Assembly: GCA_021234155.1 (NCBI GenBank)
Contig: JAJEKV010000025.1
Span: 14,998,390 to 15,062,389 of the forward strand
Length of the DNA: 64,000 nt
Direction: 5' to 3'
Source of the DNA: Isoetes taiwanensis
Lineage: Eukaryota; Streptophyta; Lycopodiopsida; Isoetales; Isoetaceae
Shown here: piece after piece, positions 24,385 through 39,094 of the stretch
Layout: every line of letters begins with the position of its first letter
Numbering within the stretch: the first letter of the stretch is position 1
Position numbers and translations under genes: made by a program
The notes under the pieces: model-generated
Databases searched by the model: none
Seen by the model: only the letters and a program-made list of their open reading frames with translations
What the model was told of the DNA's origin: nothing

Positions 24385-24694
24385 GCAGAGACTGCACCAA
24401 AACTATGTGCAAAATCATTCAGAGGTCCTCATCATTTTTTAGGAGGCATGTTTGTGCCATGCCTTTGCTTTAGGAAAGTTCAGTTTGAAGCTACCTCAAT
24501 ATCCGGCACATCACAGTGTGTACGGATGAGAAAGCCCACGGATATTGATGTTGCCGCACTCAGGAAAAAAATTATGTTTATTTATTTGTTTGAGGAGCAT
24601 GTGGAAAAGGATCCAATGTTGCAACATGTATTTCAACATTGGCAGTTTCAAGACATTGCCAAAACATGTATTTCGGTTTCGAGTGTGGTTTGAA
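24385..24694 (+). pseudogene. Decayed copy of the PDX3 oxidase linker exon
   Basis: It reads TAPKLCAKSFRGPHHFLGG, then diverged sequence, then RKPTDIDVAALRK and EEHVEKDPMLQ. Compared with 27,363-27,602 it has substitutions, an added base near AAAAAAATTATG and no splice donor after the last motif. The sequence runs on into a piece of the following exon (CATTGGCAGTTTC) without an intact intron. Confidence 0.8.
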
Positions 24695-24719
24695 GAAGCC
24701 GGACATTAATTTTACAAAA

Positions 24720-27002
<2,283 letters not shown>

Positions 27003-27115
27003 AGTTTATTCTGGATTTGGGAACCACAACCCGGTAGACTAGGGACTATATGTCCACTGAAATAACGTGATAAATATGCCCTGCCTTGCCTGTTTTTACT
27101 GATAGATATTTGCAG

Positions 27116-27252
27116 GTGAACCACGCCCCCCATTTGGTGGGCTCATTAAGTTGCTAGTTGAGACACCATGCGTGATCTCAGCTGATGTCCCTTCTGGTTG
27201 GCATGTTGAAGATGGTGATATAAATGACACAAAGTGCAATCCAGAAATGCTG
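27116..27252 (+). pseudogene. PDX3-like exon, tandem copy 3
   Basis: The exon is 137 bp and open, with CAG and GTTAGT borders. It reads GEPRPPFGGLIKLLVETP, then ADVPSGWHVEDGD. It keeps the DVPSGW motif, unlike copy 1 (PSAW) and copy 2 (deleted). It is probably the copy that belonged to the original gene, because the next exon (27,363) is also the better preserved one. Confidence 0.85.
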
Positions 27253-27362
27253 GTTAGTTTGTCTATGTGCCACAGGTAATTTTTGGTAATACGAAAAAAT
27301 TACAAAGTTTTGTAATGATTATCTGACAATTTGATTTATATATGATGCTACATTAATGTTAG

Positions 27363-27705
27363 GTTTCATTGACTGCACCAAAACTATGTGCAAAATCATT
27401 CAGAGGTCCTCATCATTTTTTAGGAGGCAGGTTTGTGCCGCCTCCTATCGTTGAAAAGTTCAGTTTGAAGCTACCCCACCCGGGTACATCACAGTGTGTA
27501 CGGATTAGAAAGCCCACGGACATTGATGTTGCTGCACTCAGGAAAAATTATGTTGGTGCATATTTGCTTGAGGAGCATGTGGAAAAGGATCCAATGTTGC
27601 AGGTAAGCAGCTATTGGGTTATTACTATTGCCTAAACTACCAAAACATGTATTTCAACATTGGCAGTTTCGAGTGTGGTTTGAAGAAGCGGTTGCTGCTG
27701 GTCTA
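27363..27705 (+). pseudogene. PDX3 linker and first oxidase exons
   Basis: 27,363-27,602 is an open 240 bp exon: SLTAPKLCAKSFRGPHHF, RFVPPPIVEKFSLKLP, CVRIRKPTDIDVAALRKNY and EEHVEKDPMLQ before GTAAGC. It spans the inter-domain linker and the N-terminal helix of the oxidase. A CAG at 27,666 opens FRVWFEEAVAAGL, after which the expected REPNAM motif is absent and stops appear. Confidence 0.83.
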
Positions 27706-28156
27706 TTCAATATTTTCAAAGTCGCCCGATAGGAACTCAAATTTGAGCTTTAGTCAGCTCACTGGTAGCTGGTGCTTTTTTTTATGACGAGTCAAATTGG
27801 AGCTTTACAGATATGCACTTCACTTGTCATGATGTTGTTTTATCTTTGTAGCTGGTGCTTTTCTTTATGATGTGTTAGTGGCGGTTTTGGTCAATAATCT
27901 CTAATAGAAGTGCAAAATGAGGAACAAATTTCTTGTGACATGCTCTTTGTGGTGCAACTAGTGAATAATCATGATGTATATCCAATTGGATATTGTGCAG
28001 AGCTCTGTAATTGAGGGACCGCATGTTCTGGATTAGACTTATGCAGATCTGATGTCAAAATATGTCAATGGGTTTGGCATTCTGACCAATCATTGCTTAC
28101 ATGTTTTGTTACTGTTCATTCCCAGCATGCTCAGGCATTTCTCATTTCTATTGCAG

Positions 28157-28401
28157 GGATCGTGTAATTCCAAAGCCAGAATATTGGGGTGGGTTTAGAT
28201 TACGCCCTGACATAATTGAATTCTGGCAGGGTAGAGAGTGGCGACTGCACGACAGGTGTTTTAGTGGCAAATATGCTTTCCTTTTGAGTTTTAGCACTTG
28301 GATCTGTACTCATCACTAGTCGATTCCATTTGTAGGTTGATGTTCAAAAGGTCAGAAACCAACGGGACTTGTCATGGAAAATGGAACGGTTGTCTCCATA
28401 A
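28157..28401 (+). pseudogene. C-terminal oxidase exons of the PDX3-like gene
   Basis: The exon at 28,157-28,255 reads [18 protein letters not shown] and then [13 protein letters not shown]. The family has PEYWGGYRL and EFWQGRxxRLHDR, which bind FMN and PLP. The last exon at 28,336 ends in SWKMERLSP and TAA, the usual family terminus, but a single-base shift separates it from the start of the exon. Confidence 0.85.
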
Positions 28402-30245
28402 TTCTGGAAAGCATGCTTGTTAGATGGAATACAGCTAAAAAAAAAATAGCGTCTATATTCAATCGTTAGCCTACGTTAGTGTATTCCTAGGGAAGTGGGA
28501 TGCTTTATATCTAACACAACTTCCTTTCGAGCTTTTGATATTTTCGAGCCGGTTAGCTGTACCTAGATAGAACATGTATAAAATTGGCATGAAAAAATTA
28601 TCAAGCAATTTTAATTAAAATGTTGTAGAAAATATAAGCACCAGATCAAAACCTAAATGGATGCAAGACCTTGTCTGATGCTTGCACCTTGTCTTTATGC
28701 AATGTAAGGCAAGGGAATACTGTGTCAAATGACCTTAGGCGATAGGTGATAGGTCCTCGTAGATTATAGATCCTAGCCATCGAGTTCAAGTCAATAAATT
28801 ATTAGCCATAATCCACATACATGCTATGATAAACGGGCTATGAATTGTTTATCATGATAAACTGTTTATTGTTTATGAGGCCTGAAACCATTTTCGTGCA
28901 AAAGTTGGTCTGATCAAGCTTTATAGTTGAGAGGAAGAGTAGGAATTACAATTTGGGTTTAGTTGCTCCGGCCCAAAAACTTGCTTCTATCCTCGAGCTT
29001 GCCAGAAACCTCTTCTTTGTTCGTGATTATGGTTATAGCGCCTATGGAGAAAAAATTATCTCAAACTTGTTGGTTGAAGAGGTTAAACCTCGTGCTTGCC
29101 CATTATGGCAAATAAATAGGCTTATTTGTCGTAAATGGGCTCTGATCGGGGCTTAGCCCCCTCACCACAAAGTCCCTCTTGCACCTTGCAATTATGCAAA
29201 GCAAGGCATAGTGTTGTGATTTCAACAAGTGTATGTTTACATATTATAAGCTCATGAACTTTCCAGGCCTTTTTTTCCCACGTTGTATGCGAGCAAGCCA
29301 TGTTTCATCCTAACACAGTAGTCTTAGAACAAACGATGTCTCGAGTTCGAGGCCACCCGGAGTCCCATTCAATGTAAGGTGGTTAGGGGCCGGACACAAC
29401 AAAACAATGTTGATGTGGTGTGTTCGTCATCATATGTCTAATCGGATGCTAGTGGCATGGCTTCCTCTTCCTCTTTCTCTTTAACGTTTAAGCATAAAAA
29501 GGGTTTCCTTGTTGTATTCCCTTCTCTGAAATCTTTGAGTAGGAGGAGGTGGTAATACATGTGGCATAGAGATATAAAATATTTCGTGGATTTGAATCAA
29601 AGACTATGCTGTTTTTGCTTTACTTTTCCTCATTTTCATTGATAAGATGGTTAGGTCAAAGTATTTTTTGTGTATCTTGTCTGCTTATGCATTATTTTAT
29701 AACATGTAACTCAATTGTAGGGCTTCATGTTCAAGGCCCCGTGGGGACTACAATGTAAGGTGTCTCCTATCCTCCTCTTCTGGAGTAGTCGTGTGACATG
29801 TGATCACGGCTGACGAGACAATTGGGGACACTCTCGAATCCCCACCTTGTTGGGAGGAAATGGGTCCAATATCATATAAGCAGTATGCCCTAGCACCTTT
29901 CTTTCTCCTCCTCCAATTCCTCCTCTTCCTCGAATAAATTCTGCCTACAATTGCTCTATCCATTTAATCCATCTGTGAACTTATACCCATGGGAAACGAG
30001 GTGAAATAGCAAGGGCCCAAGTTTCTACTCCTCCTTCTCCTCAAATAAATACTTCCTACAATTTCCTTATCATTTACTTTCTATTGCCATTTCAATTTAA
30101 GAAAAAAGTGATGACAAAAGATGAAAAAACAAAACCGTCTCTGCATAAACAATGTTACAAAATGCATATCAATACATGGCAAGTCTGATCCTTTCTGCAA
30201 GGCCTAACTAAAATGTCAAATGCCATTCCATAATCTAAGTCTTTA
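28402..30245. other. No recognisable gene
   Basis: It is AT-rich intergenic sequence. A 67-codon plus frame at 28,953 (GLVAPAQKLASILEL) is unassigned. I see no other structure. Confidence 0.45.
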
Positions 30246-30248
30246 TGC

Positions 30249-30480
30249 CATTCTATTTTTTTTTTTTTTTTTTTTTTTTTGAAGAACTGTGTCATCAATA
30301 TATTAAAAGAATGGTAATGTTACAAAGCAAGTGAGGAGGAAGGAGAACTGCCTCTAAGGAGACAAATGATACCCGACACTCCCACAACAAACTCACAGAA
30401 AAACTGCAACTCTACTGCTGTACAAACCGACCATCACCATCTACAACACCCAAGAAGTCCCGCCAAATGGGTCTAAGTTA
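30249..30480 (-). mobile_element. 3' end of a LINE-type retrotransposon with poly(A)
   Basis: On the minus strand the sequence runs through TTAATATATTGATGACACAG and ends in AAGAACTGTGTC-side sequence followed by about 30 A (plus-strand T run near 30,250-30,280). A TATTGATGAnnnAGTTCTT stretch just before the poly(A) is typical of plant L1 3' ends. No reverse transcriptase is visible nearby, so this is a 5'-truncated copy. Confidence 0.6.
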
Positions 30481-30759
30481 GATATTGGGGTAAAAAGCGA
30501 CATGTTTAAGCGGAGAAAGCATCGCTAAGCAAAGCACCGACACACCTTTCGATTTCGTAGCGCCTTTTCTAACAATGATTTTGATTGTCGAGGTGTAATT
30601 ATTCCACTACCATTGTTATTTTTATTGAATTGTACAAGCCAATTTGCTCCCCGATTGCACTTCGATTCCTGCATTTTGCAAATTGAAGCATCCTCTTCAA
30701 GGCGCTTGCTCCGACTTCTTTGTTTGTTGCTGCTTTTTTTTAAAGTATCTTCTTTTCTC

Positions 30760-33720
30760 ATGGCTGGTGAAGGAATCATCCCACAGCAAAAGCTGAAATG
30801 GCTGGCGGAAAATGTCACTGCAGATGATGGAACCAGTGTTTGGTCTGAGCCATTCGAAAAAGGCAAAATCAAAATCTACTTTGTTCGCCCTCATTTGAAA
30901 CAAATTGACCTGGACTTTGATCGATTTCTTTGTATGGAGATGGAGGTGTCCCGAATAATGAATTGAGGAAGCTAGTAGCATTATCATTTGCATGGGAAAA
31001 CTGTAGTCGGGCAGAGCATAACCCTGAGGCTCATCGGGTTGATTGGGATGCTTACAAGAAACAGGTCAATGTTTGGTCCAGGAGAAAAAGGGATGACATT
31101 GATGTTAAAAAAGAAGATGTTAAAAGGATCAAACCTACAGTTCCTTCATGCCAAAGTACACCTCTAGCTTCAGGCAGATCAACACCTCAACTTGAATTTA
31201 AGGGGGAAAGCAAAATTTTCCTCGAAGTTTTACGTTTCTAATTTAAGTTTCAACATTTCTTTGATTGAAGAGGAGGTTAGTAAGTTGGAAACGCATTAAA
31301 TGTACAACCCTGATCTAGTAAAATAATTAGTACCATTGAGGTAGATAAGAACTCTTCAAAGGGAAGAGAGGATGATTGAGCATGGAAGGAACGAGATAGC
31401 AAGAATGGATGAGTTGTTTCCGCTTTGAATGCCAAAGCGCACAAGAATGATGGAGACTTGAAGCAGATGGAAGAGTTAAAGCAAAAATAAGTGGTGAAGT
31501 ATATTTTGCTCTAAACTGGAGGCTTGCCTTCCAAAGGTTAGTGTTGAAGCATTACAGAGAAGGAAAAGAAGGAAAGATTAAAACTTCAACCGAATTGATT
31601 ATAGTGAAAGCAGTGAACTACTTTAGAAGCCGGTAGACAATTGATGGACTCGTGATATATCAAAAATGTCTATCATAACTATGAAAAGCAAAAAGTTGCC
31701 CTGTTTCATGGAAGATGCATGTCCGCATGTGGATTGGTCTTCAATCCAAAATATAAATTGAGTATGGCATTACCATGTGAACATGTCTATCACTTGGCAT
31801 CTTTGCATGCTTTTGTATGAAAAGAAGACATGCTTCTCGTGTTTGGAGCTGAAGTTCCTGTGGAAGTTTTTGTGGAACTTGGTCTAGAGGTTGCGTGAAG
31901 AAGACTTGCGAGATTCAGCAAAAAAAAGGCATTTGAGGTAGGCATTACTAGTGCATTTGCTTCACGATAAGTTTTCCAATGTTGTCACACCTGTATTTCA
32001 CCCGCTTTTATTATTTAATAAAGCACAGTGGCACTGTGGCTTCACCGCTTCGAGTCACCAAAAATGTTGGTTCCTATCAAGATCATCTCAAGTGTCACTA
32101 AGTCCAAGAAGGAAAGTGTAGAAGCTTTGCGGAAGGTAAGACTCCGATATTTCTTATTTGTGTTTTAATTAATTTAATCTCATTTAAATTGATTTGTGTT
32201 CTAAACAAACAAAAGTTTTTGTAATTCACCTTAGTAAGGGGCCAGCAAAAAGGAGGAAAAACGCTCACGCGTTGTTGAGAGCAGCTCGAAGAATATTATG
32301 AACAACCCGTACAAAAAGGTTCCCCGCGAATTGGCACAAAGACCCGGGTTGAGGAGTGCAAGCTGCAGAGAAAAGTTCCCATCTTTGCAAATGTAGATGT
32401 TCACAAGCGGTGATGAACAACAAGCAAATGAAGATGATGTTGATGCTTGAAGTTGCTGAAATCTTGCCAGAGAAAGGTAAGGGTAAGGGTGAAGCAGCCA
32501 GTTGAAATGGAGGTAGCAACAACAAAAGTCAAAAGAAGATTGGGAGACCCTCAAAGAAGCTGCCACCTCAAGCACCAAAGCAAATAGGTGATCAAGTTGA
32601 TATGATTGTGAAAATGTTAAATGGTAGTTCAGGGTTACGCTTTCTCAAGATATCAAGTCATTGAGTTAGTTTTCGAACATAACATATTGTAGTGTATGTG
32701 AAATCTTTTGCTTTTAATTGTTTTATGTTGTTTGAGAACATTGTTTGAATATTGTAATTGTTTTTCTTTAATTAATGACTTCTTTTAATTCATGTTTAAG
32801 TCATGTTGATGTTTAAGTTTCTTTTTTTATTAATGTTGCAGAGGATTTAGAAAAGAAAAAACTTGTCATCCTAGACATTAATGGAGTTTTGGTCAACACC
32901 TTCCAAAAATGAGCAAGAGTAAAGATTCCACCAGGGCTCAAGAAGTATTACACAGCAGAGAAAGTGGTTATTTGCAGACCTTTTCTACAAGAGTTCTTGG
33001 ATTTCTGTTTTGAAAGATTTGAAGTTGGGATTTGGTCTAGCATGATGAAGCACAACATCATACAAATCCTTAATGATGATCCGCCAAAGACACTACATTG
33101 CTAAATTCAAATTCATTGGGGTCAGAATGAATGTGAGGTGCTGCCTTTTATGTTTCTAGGCAGTGCAACCAAACTAGTATTTATGAAGCCAATTGTCAAA
33201 GTTTACATAGCTGTACAGGATGTTGTGCTTGTGGATGACTCTTTGTACAAGACTTTCTTGTCCCCACCAGACACATGCTTAATAGTTGAGAGCTTTGACA
33301 ATGAGGAAAATGATAAGGTATTCAACTACATAAAAGCATGTTTGCACACTTGGCTTCATTCAAAGAATCCTCAAAAGTGGTTGCACCAAAGACTTCCATG
33401 TTGATGTGGTCAAGGAAGTAGACATCAACATACTCAAACTTGTTGTTGACCACTTGAAAGAACTTGCAAGATGGAAAGTAGCAATTGAGGGAAGCATGCA
33501 ATTGGTGAAAGATATTGTTGGTGTTGCAACTGATATTGTTGTAAATAAACAGGAGGAACCTGCAAGAGAAGAAACAACACACATTGAAGATACTGATCAG
33601 ACACACATTGAAGATATTGATCAGATCCACATTGAAGATACCGATAAACAGGAGGAAACTGCAAGAGAAGAAATAACACAAGATCAGACCCACATTGAAG
33701 GTACTGACTTTAAGATGTAA
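30760..33720 (+). pseudogene. FCP1-like HAD phosphatase gene remnant (copy 1)
   Basis: FCP1/NLI-interacting-factor-like proteins are HAD phosphatases acting on phosphoproteins. The 3' part reads KKLVILDINGVLVNTF (32,860 on), RPFLQEFLDFCFERF, VGIWSSMMKHNI, then VVLVDDSLYKTFLSPP and ESFDNEEND. This is the order of motifs in plant FCP1-homology proteins (usual text LDLNGxLxD, RP, VWSS, LLDDSPYK). DxNG in place of DxDxT makes activity doubtful even in the family. Upstream pieces are MAGEGIIPQQKLKWLAEN at 30,760, VDWDAYKKQVNVWSRRKRD near 31,050 and an AT-hook-like KKIGRPSKKLPP at 32,534. A CEHVYHLASLHAF stretch near 31,780 may be a zinc-binding piece. Stops and frameshifts occur throughout, so the gene is broken. 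Confidence 0.7.
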
Positions 33721-33724
33721 ATTA

Positions 33725-34190
33725 AGAACTTCATGTACTTAAGTTGTAACTTAAGATATAACAGCTGTTTCTTTGTGAAGACTGGATATGAGTACATAGC
33801 TGTACACTTTTGTAACAGAACGGATATCAATGTAAATTCAAGGTTTCAGGCATTTACCTACACTTGTGCAGATCATCATTTGTAAACTTTGTTCATTTGT
33901 AAACTTGCAATCTGTTTTCCATGTCCGCCAAGTCTGTTTTCAGAAGTTCATCAAGTTCAGAATAGTTAACCAAAAAATAGAAAGCATGTAAGCGCACAAA
34001 GCATAAAGTATGAAAAGCGGCACCTAGCGCTTTTTCTTTTTAAAGCCGTGAGGACAAGGAACATTTGTGCAGCAAAGAATTTGTTAGTTTTCATTGATAA
34101 CTAATTATAAAGAGTATAAGAAAGAATATGGCGGGAAAGAGCGGTGGTAATATCTAAAAACTCAACCGCTTCTTCGAAGCAAAGAAAAAA
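33725..34190. other. Spacer between the HAD remnant and the minus-strand locus
   Basis: AT-rich with no coding motif. It contains two imperfect copies of a GTACATAGCTGTACA-like segment (about 33,169-33,181 and 33,791). Confidence 0.4.
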
Positions 34191-34194
34191 AACG

Positions 34195-37000
34195 GCGAGC
34201 GTAATTAGCACTCTTTTGGAAGGGATGCCATAACTTTTGGCATGTCTCTTCACTCATCTTGAAACTGTTGTTACCAAGATTCTCCATATCAAACTTCATT
34301 GTCGACAAGGTGGCTATACAAACTAGCAACTGGCTTGTCCAATAGCAACTCAAATTGGAGTGCATCTGTTTGCTTGTAGTAATGGCCAGAAACTATAACT
34401 TCTTCTATACCAAATGCAGTACCCCAAGCATCTTCATATGTATCTAACAAAGTGTGTTTAGTCTCTGTACACCTAAGAACATAAAAGTCAACTCCCTCAT
34501 CATCTTCTGGATGTGCATTTACAGCAAAGTTATCTCCAACTTCTAGAAGAGAACTAAGGTCATCTTCTTCTTCATCATCATCATCTTCATCTTCTTCTTC
34601 TTCTTCTTCTTCTTCTTCTTCTTCTTCTTCTTCTTCTTCTTCTTCTTCTTCTTCTTCTTCTTCTTCTTCTTCTTCTTCTTCCCGACTAATTCTTCGTGGA
34701 TGTTTCTCCGAAAGAATGGAATTCATCTTTGGTTTCAGTTCTCATTGTGAGCCATGCTCCTGTAAACGCTTTGTTCGTGCAATCATCCCTTTACCGCATG
34801 AAAGCAATAGGAACAATAGCAAGAGAGGCACACTCAAACTTTGCAGGGGTTCTTTTGTCACATGGTCTGATGCAATGAAGTTTAGAGCTCCCCACATAGT
34901 GTTCTCCCTCCTTCCTTTCAGATTTGTCTACACTTTGGGGATCAATATGCCAAAAGAACACTGCAATATAAAACGGATTCATGCAACTTCAAATCTAAGA
35001 AAAATCTAAGAAAAACAAGAATTTACCTTCTTATATGAGGGTGCGGTGGATTGTTCATCATGTACCGTTCATGAAATCCACAATGTCTTTGGCACGCTCA
35101 ATTTCCAGGCCTCATACTTCAATTGTTCTCTTGCCAAAATCCTTTTCAATATTGCACCTTGTCCATCATGTTCTCCTTGCCATGCTTAACCGGGCAAAGA
35201 AATTCTACTCATACTCATTTCCTTCACTACACACATAGTTCCTTCCTACATTGCTCCTTTAAACTGGGATGTGCAACCATCAACTCAAAAAATATGTTTC
35301 TTGAACTCAATGTTTCAGGTGCTCTAAGCCGGCCAAGATGTACTTTCAAGCAATGTTGTACAAACTTCGGTGCTATGCTCCGTCATCATCGAAATATAAA
35401 AGTGCATTTCCTTTATAATTCTCCTCTCGATTAGTCCGATGGTCTCGACTTGTCTTCTTCTTTCTTTTTTTATCCGCTCGCTTCTCTTTTTCCGCCTCTT
35501 TAACTTCCATCTCCTCTATCTCGGCTTTGGGTTGCATGTCTATATGTGATATGAACCAATTGAGGCTTGGGTCCATGATGCCGAGGGGGCAAGATTGTGT
35601 CTCTTCCGAATTTTAAAGCGTAATTTTCAGCAAAGTCAATTACGAGAGACAATTGCATCTTCGTGAAAGGTATCCAAACACGCCCCGAATTGCTTTACTT
35701 CGCCCGATTGTGCCACATTGGAGGCATGCTTCATGAATTTGGGCAGACTCTCGTTCTTGTATGCAAATCTTGTTACTTTTGCTGGTTTCCTCCCTCCCAT
35801 TTTTTTCTTGGTAGTCTCCTTCATGTATCCAACTTTGTCTGGCGATTTCGGACCATGAACATTCTGTCGGTTTTGCGGTTTGTTTAAAAGCATGTTACAC
35901 GAAGCGCAATTTTGCCAAACGGTAATACCTTTTCAACCGGTTGTTTCCACTCCACCTTGTAATCGGTTTCCATCTTCTCCTTAGGACAAAAGCAAACCTG
36001 TTTATAACACGATTCTTGGCGGTAATATCTTTAAACATCATAACATTGAAGAGACAAACTTAAGAGTACCTTTTCATCCCATAATCTTTGCATGCCAACT
36101 GCAGACATTGATGTTTGTGCCATTCTTCATCTTCTTCTTTAGAGCAGACCATTTGCCTCCAAAAATCACTAATGGATTTATAAACATGGTTCTTGGCACT
36201 ACAGAAGTTACCATCACCACAAACAAACACAATTATTTTGCTTTCTTTTGTGCATCCCATTTGTATCTGTTCTGATTTTGTTGAGTGCTTGCATCACATA
36301 CTCAAAGTGCATGTGATATTGGCAGCAACAGGTCTCTCTTTCTTTTAAACGCCTCACAAAAGATGGCTTCAGCAATTCAAATGTGCGCTGTGAAATCTTC
36401 ATTTCATTGAATTCCTTTTTGAAGGCCATGTAAAATTGCAACTATAAACAAAGCAGAAATCTGAGTTCAAAAAAAATTAAAAGCGACAATCTAGTAAAAG
36501 CGAACAAAGCGGTAAAACATATAAAGCATAATAATTACACGAGAAATTTCAAGCAGTTGTATTGGATGATCAATTCTTTCACCATCTTTTGTAACAAACT
36601 TTCTCACATGCTTCCTGTATGGTGAGACTCTTGTGTTTTCTGTCCAGAACTTGTAAACAGAATTCTTAACCTCATCAGTTATTGCATCTGATCTCTTTTT
36701 CCTTGAAAACATTGACCACAGACCACATTCTTGTTCTGCCATTACTCTTCTTAAGTTGTCGCAATAATGATTTTCTTGATACATGAAGGATGGACTTTCT
36801 TGCTTGCATTATATCTGTCTTCCTTAGTTTCTTTTGCTGATTGAGTGTCTCTTGAACATTTCTAATGACATTCTTCATGATCTTGCTTTGATCATGATCA
36901 ACAAAATCCACCTCCAGTTGCAATTTCTTCTTCACTCTCTTCACAAATCTATGCACCACCAGTGCCTTATCCCCTTCTTTGTGATATTATTGAAATAATC
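34195..37000 (-). pseudogene. Transposase-like repeat protein of the TCCCQYH/DFAENY/HGKG family, decayed multi-exon copy
   Basis: Reading the minus strand 5' to 3': KKRSDAITDEVKNSVYKFW and ENTRVSPYRKHVRK (36,700-36,530); a splice-like break; QRTFELLKPSFVRRLKER and TCCCQYH (36,400-36,310); HQCLQLACKDY (36,100). Then come IDFAENYALKFG (about 35,640), HGKGEHDGQGAILKR and LKYEAWKL (35,190-35,110), and FWHIDPQSVDKSE and GSSKLHCIR (34,940-34,860). A poly-Glu tract and VDFYVLRCTETKH follow (34,480). Proteins with this motif series occur in high copy in plant and some animal genomes; they are uncharacterised to my knowledge. The acidic residues in DFAENY, the HGKG.HD motif and the Cys/His pieces suggest a nuclease/transposase fold (inference). 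Frameshifts and stops are frequent, so this copy is dead. Confidence 0.6.
34566..34682. repeat. (TTC)n microsatellite, encodes poly-Glu on minus
   Basis: An almost uninterrupted TTC run of about 115 bp. On the minus strand it is in frame inside the DFAENY-family remnant and gives about 38 Glu residues followed by DEDDDDEEEDD. A pure GAA/TTC tract of this size can form triplex DNA. Confidence 0.9.
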
Positions 37001-38400
37001 GTCCAAACTCTTGGACAATTCTTGAAGCCTTCTCGCACTCAAGCCACTGTAAACTTGAGGCTGGATATTTTCTTTCTCCCTCTCCCTATCTCTTTTCCGC
37101 TATCTAGATTGCCTTCTTCTCTCGGCTTGAATTTCTCAGAAAATTTGAAGTCGCTTTTCTTCATCTAAATCTGATGTTGATTGATCCATTTAGAATCGTG
37201 TTGTACAGAGAATTGTGTTGTCTGAGAAACCGCGGCATAAAGAAAATTAAATTCGGGGGTATTAATACCGGATCATGCTTCCCGCCATAGTCAAATCCTA
37301 TTAACTCTCTACGCCATCTCACAACAACCTCGCCAAATTGATTATGTACCGAATTTGATTTTGCGGGTAGCCATGTCATCGATCCGGAAGCAATTTGGTA
37401 AAAACGGATCATCAGCGTTCCCGCTCTTCCAAGCACCTCCAAGCACAGCCGGACCAAGCGCTGGCAGCGGCCCGCATCGGTGCTTTTGTACCCCAATATC
37501 TAACTTAGACCCAAATGGCAAACTTCCGCTCTACTAATCCCGGGAACACCAGAAAGCTTTGAAATAGCTTGTATGTGAGTCGAGGGAATCGAGAGGCCGC
37601 AGACGCTTGAATTTCGAAAGATCCACAACCGCCGGCTTCCAAATCAGCCACACCAACCAAGCCACGACGGATGCAAGGCTTGCTGCGCAAAGAAGCAAAG
37701 AATCGCCGCCTAGTCAATCTCACGAAACAGCCCCGACCCAATCAGGCAGCCTGCAAGTGAGGGCATAAAACCGCATAATGCCCACAATCTTCAATGATGA
37801 AGGCCACAACAAAGGCGAGAGGGCTCACACATGGCCTAAAGCCCGACTCACAAGGGCATTCACCCCGATACCACGGCCCGCGACACCCTAACCTTCGATT
37901 GGGGAAAGTGAGTCCATGTCCACGCCCAAACCCGCCATTGAGAACCCGAAGCTGCAGAGACTACTTGCCCGGAAGGGGCAGAGTGTTATGAATAGCCAAA
38001 GACGGTAACAAGCCCCGCACAAAACAAGAAGGCACGACATGGGATGAACCTTCCAAACATGCACCACTACATCATCTAAGGGACTATAGGTATGTGTAGC
38101 GGAATACTCCGCCACTTGTTTGATAGTTCGGTCATTTAAGGTTAAGCATCTTCGCCGTGCTTGAATATATGGCTACATAGAAAAATCAGAAGAATTGAGA
38201 GAAAAATTAGCAAGTTTCTCGCTAGGCAAAAGGGTAATAAAACAAAACTTACCCTAGCAGTAGTATAGATTCCTAAAGCTCGGGTAAAAGCACGTTGTGG
38301 TGTTCCAATTCGGCTGTCCCCCAAAATGTGGCGTTGCATCCGCCACTTTTGTGGTATGAAAGTATAATTATGGCCTTTGCTCAACCGTGGTTATTTTAAG
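37001..38400. other. No recognisable gene
   Basis: It is GC-richer than its surroundings, mainly 37,380-38,100, with several small frames on both strands. No family motif is seen. It may be the upstream part of the DFAENY-family locus or a separate unidentified repeat. Confidence 0.4.
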
Positions 38401-38574
38401 AATGGAGTCCCAATTTGTGGGGAAATTCTAATTTCAAAACTAAAATTCAAATTCCTATTCTTTGGCCCCCTTCCTCGTTTCTTTGCCTACGCCTCCGTTC
38501 TTTGGCTCCTCCTGCTGCAAGCTCAATCCATTGTGGATATGGATGTCAATGGGAGGTAATCATCCACAAACCCA

Positions 38575-39094
38575 GAGCATTTCGCATTTAAGAAAACGAA
38601 GAAGAACCAAGGAAGAAGAAATGTTGAAGAAAAGATGCCAGAGGAAAAGAAGAAGAGAAGAAAAATTGGAGCTTGCAGAATTGGCAGAAGGATCCAGTTC
38701 ATCAAGAAGTGCAAGCAGTAAACGCCGTATTGTCCTTAATTTGCTAACGTCTTTCCATAAACAGAATTTTGCAGTGAATGCTGAGGTAGACAATTCAGAG
38801 GGTGTAGACTTCTACATCCTCAAGTGCACAGAACCCAAATGCACTTGAAGATTCATACAAAGATGGATGGGGACAAAAATTTGGAGTGCATGAGGTTATC
38901 TTAAGTGGACTGTATTATCAATTCTTGGGTAATTTTAAGTACATGTTGCTCACTAAACAACCAGAAGCTTCCGTGCACAGCCATGTGGTAAGATATCCTA
39001 AAATTGATATGGACAAAATAGAAGGCACAAACATGTACAAAATTTCACAGGAGACCCATGAAAAAATTATGGCCAGTCTCCCAATAACATTGTA
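38575..39094 (+). pseudogene. C-terminal part of the DFAENY family, second copy
   Basis: The plus frame reads NFAVNAEVDNSEGVDFYI and LKCTEPKC. After a one-base shift it reads LEDSYKDGWGQKFGVHEV, ILSGLYYQFLGN, SVHSHVVRYPKIDMDK, YKISQETHEKIMASLP and a stop. The minus-strand locus at 34.2-34.6 kb has the matching NFAVNAHPEDDEGVDFYV, RCTETKH, VIVSGHYYK and KMSEETCQKL. The two are diverged copies in opposite orientation. A basic, Glu-rich stretch (KKRCQRKRRREEKLEL) precedes the conserved part. Confidence 0.75.

Noticed and set aside
28953-29156. 67-codon plus frame GLVAPAQKLASILEL
   Set aside because: Not recognised, no splice or promoter context; left as unassigned sequence.
35035-35434. Plus-strand frames over 35.0-35.4 kb
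   Set aside because: The minus strand carries the HGKGEHDGQG and LKYEAWKL motifs of the DFAENY family; the plus frames are antisense.
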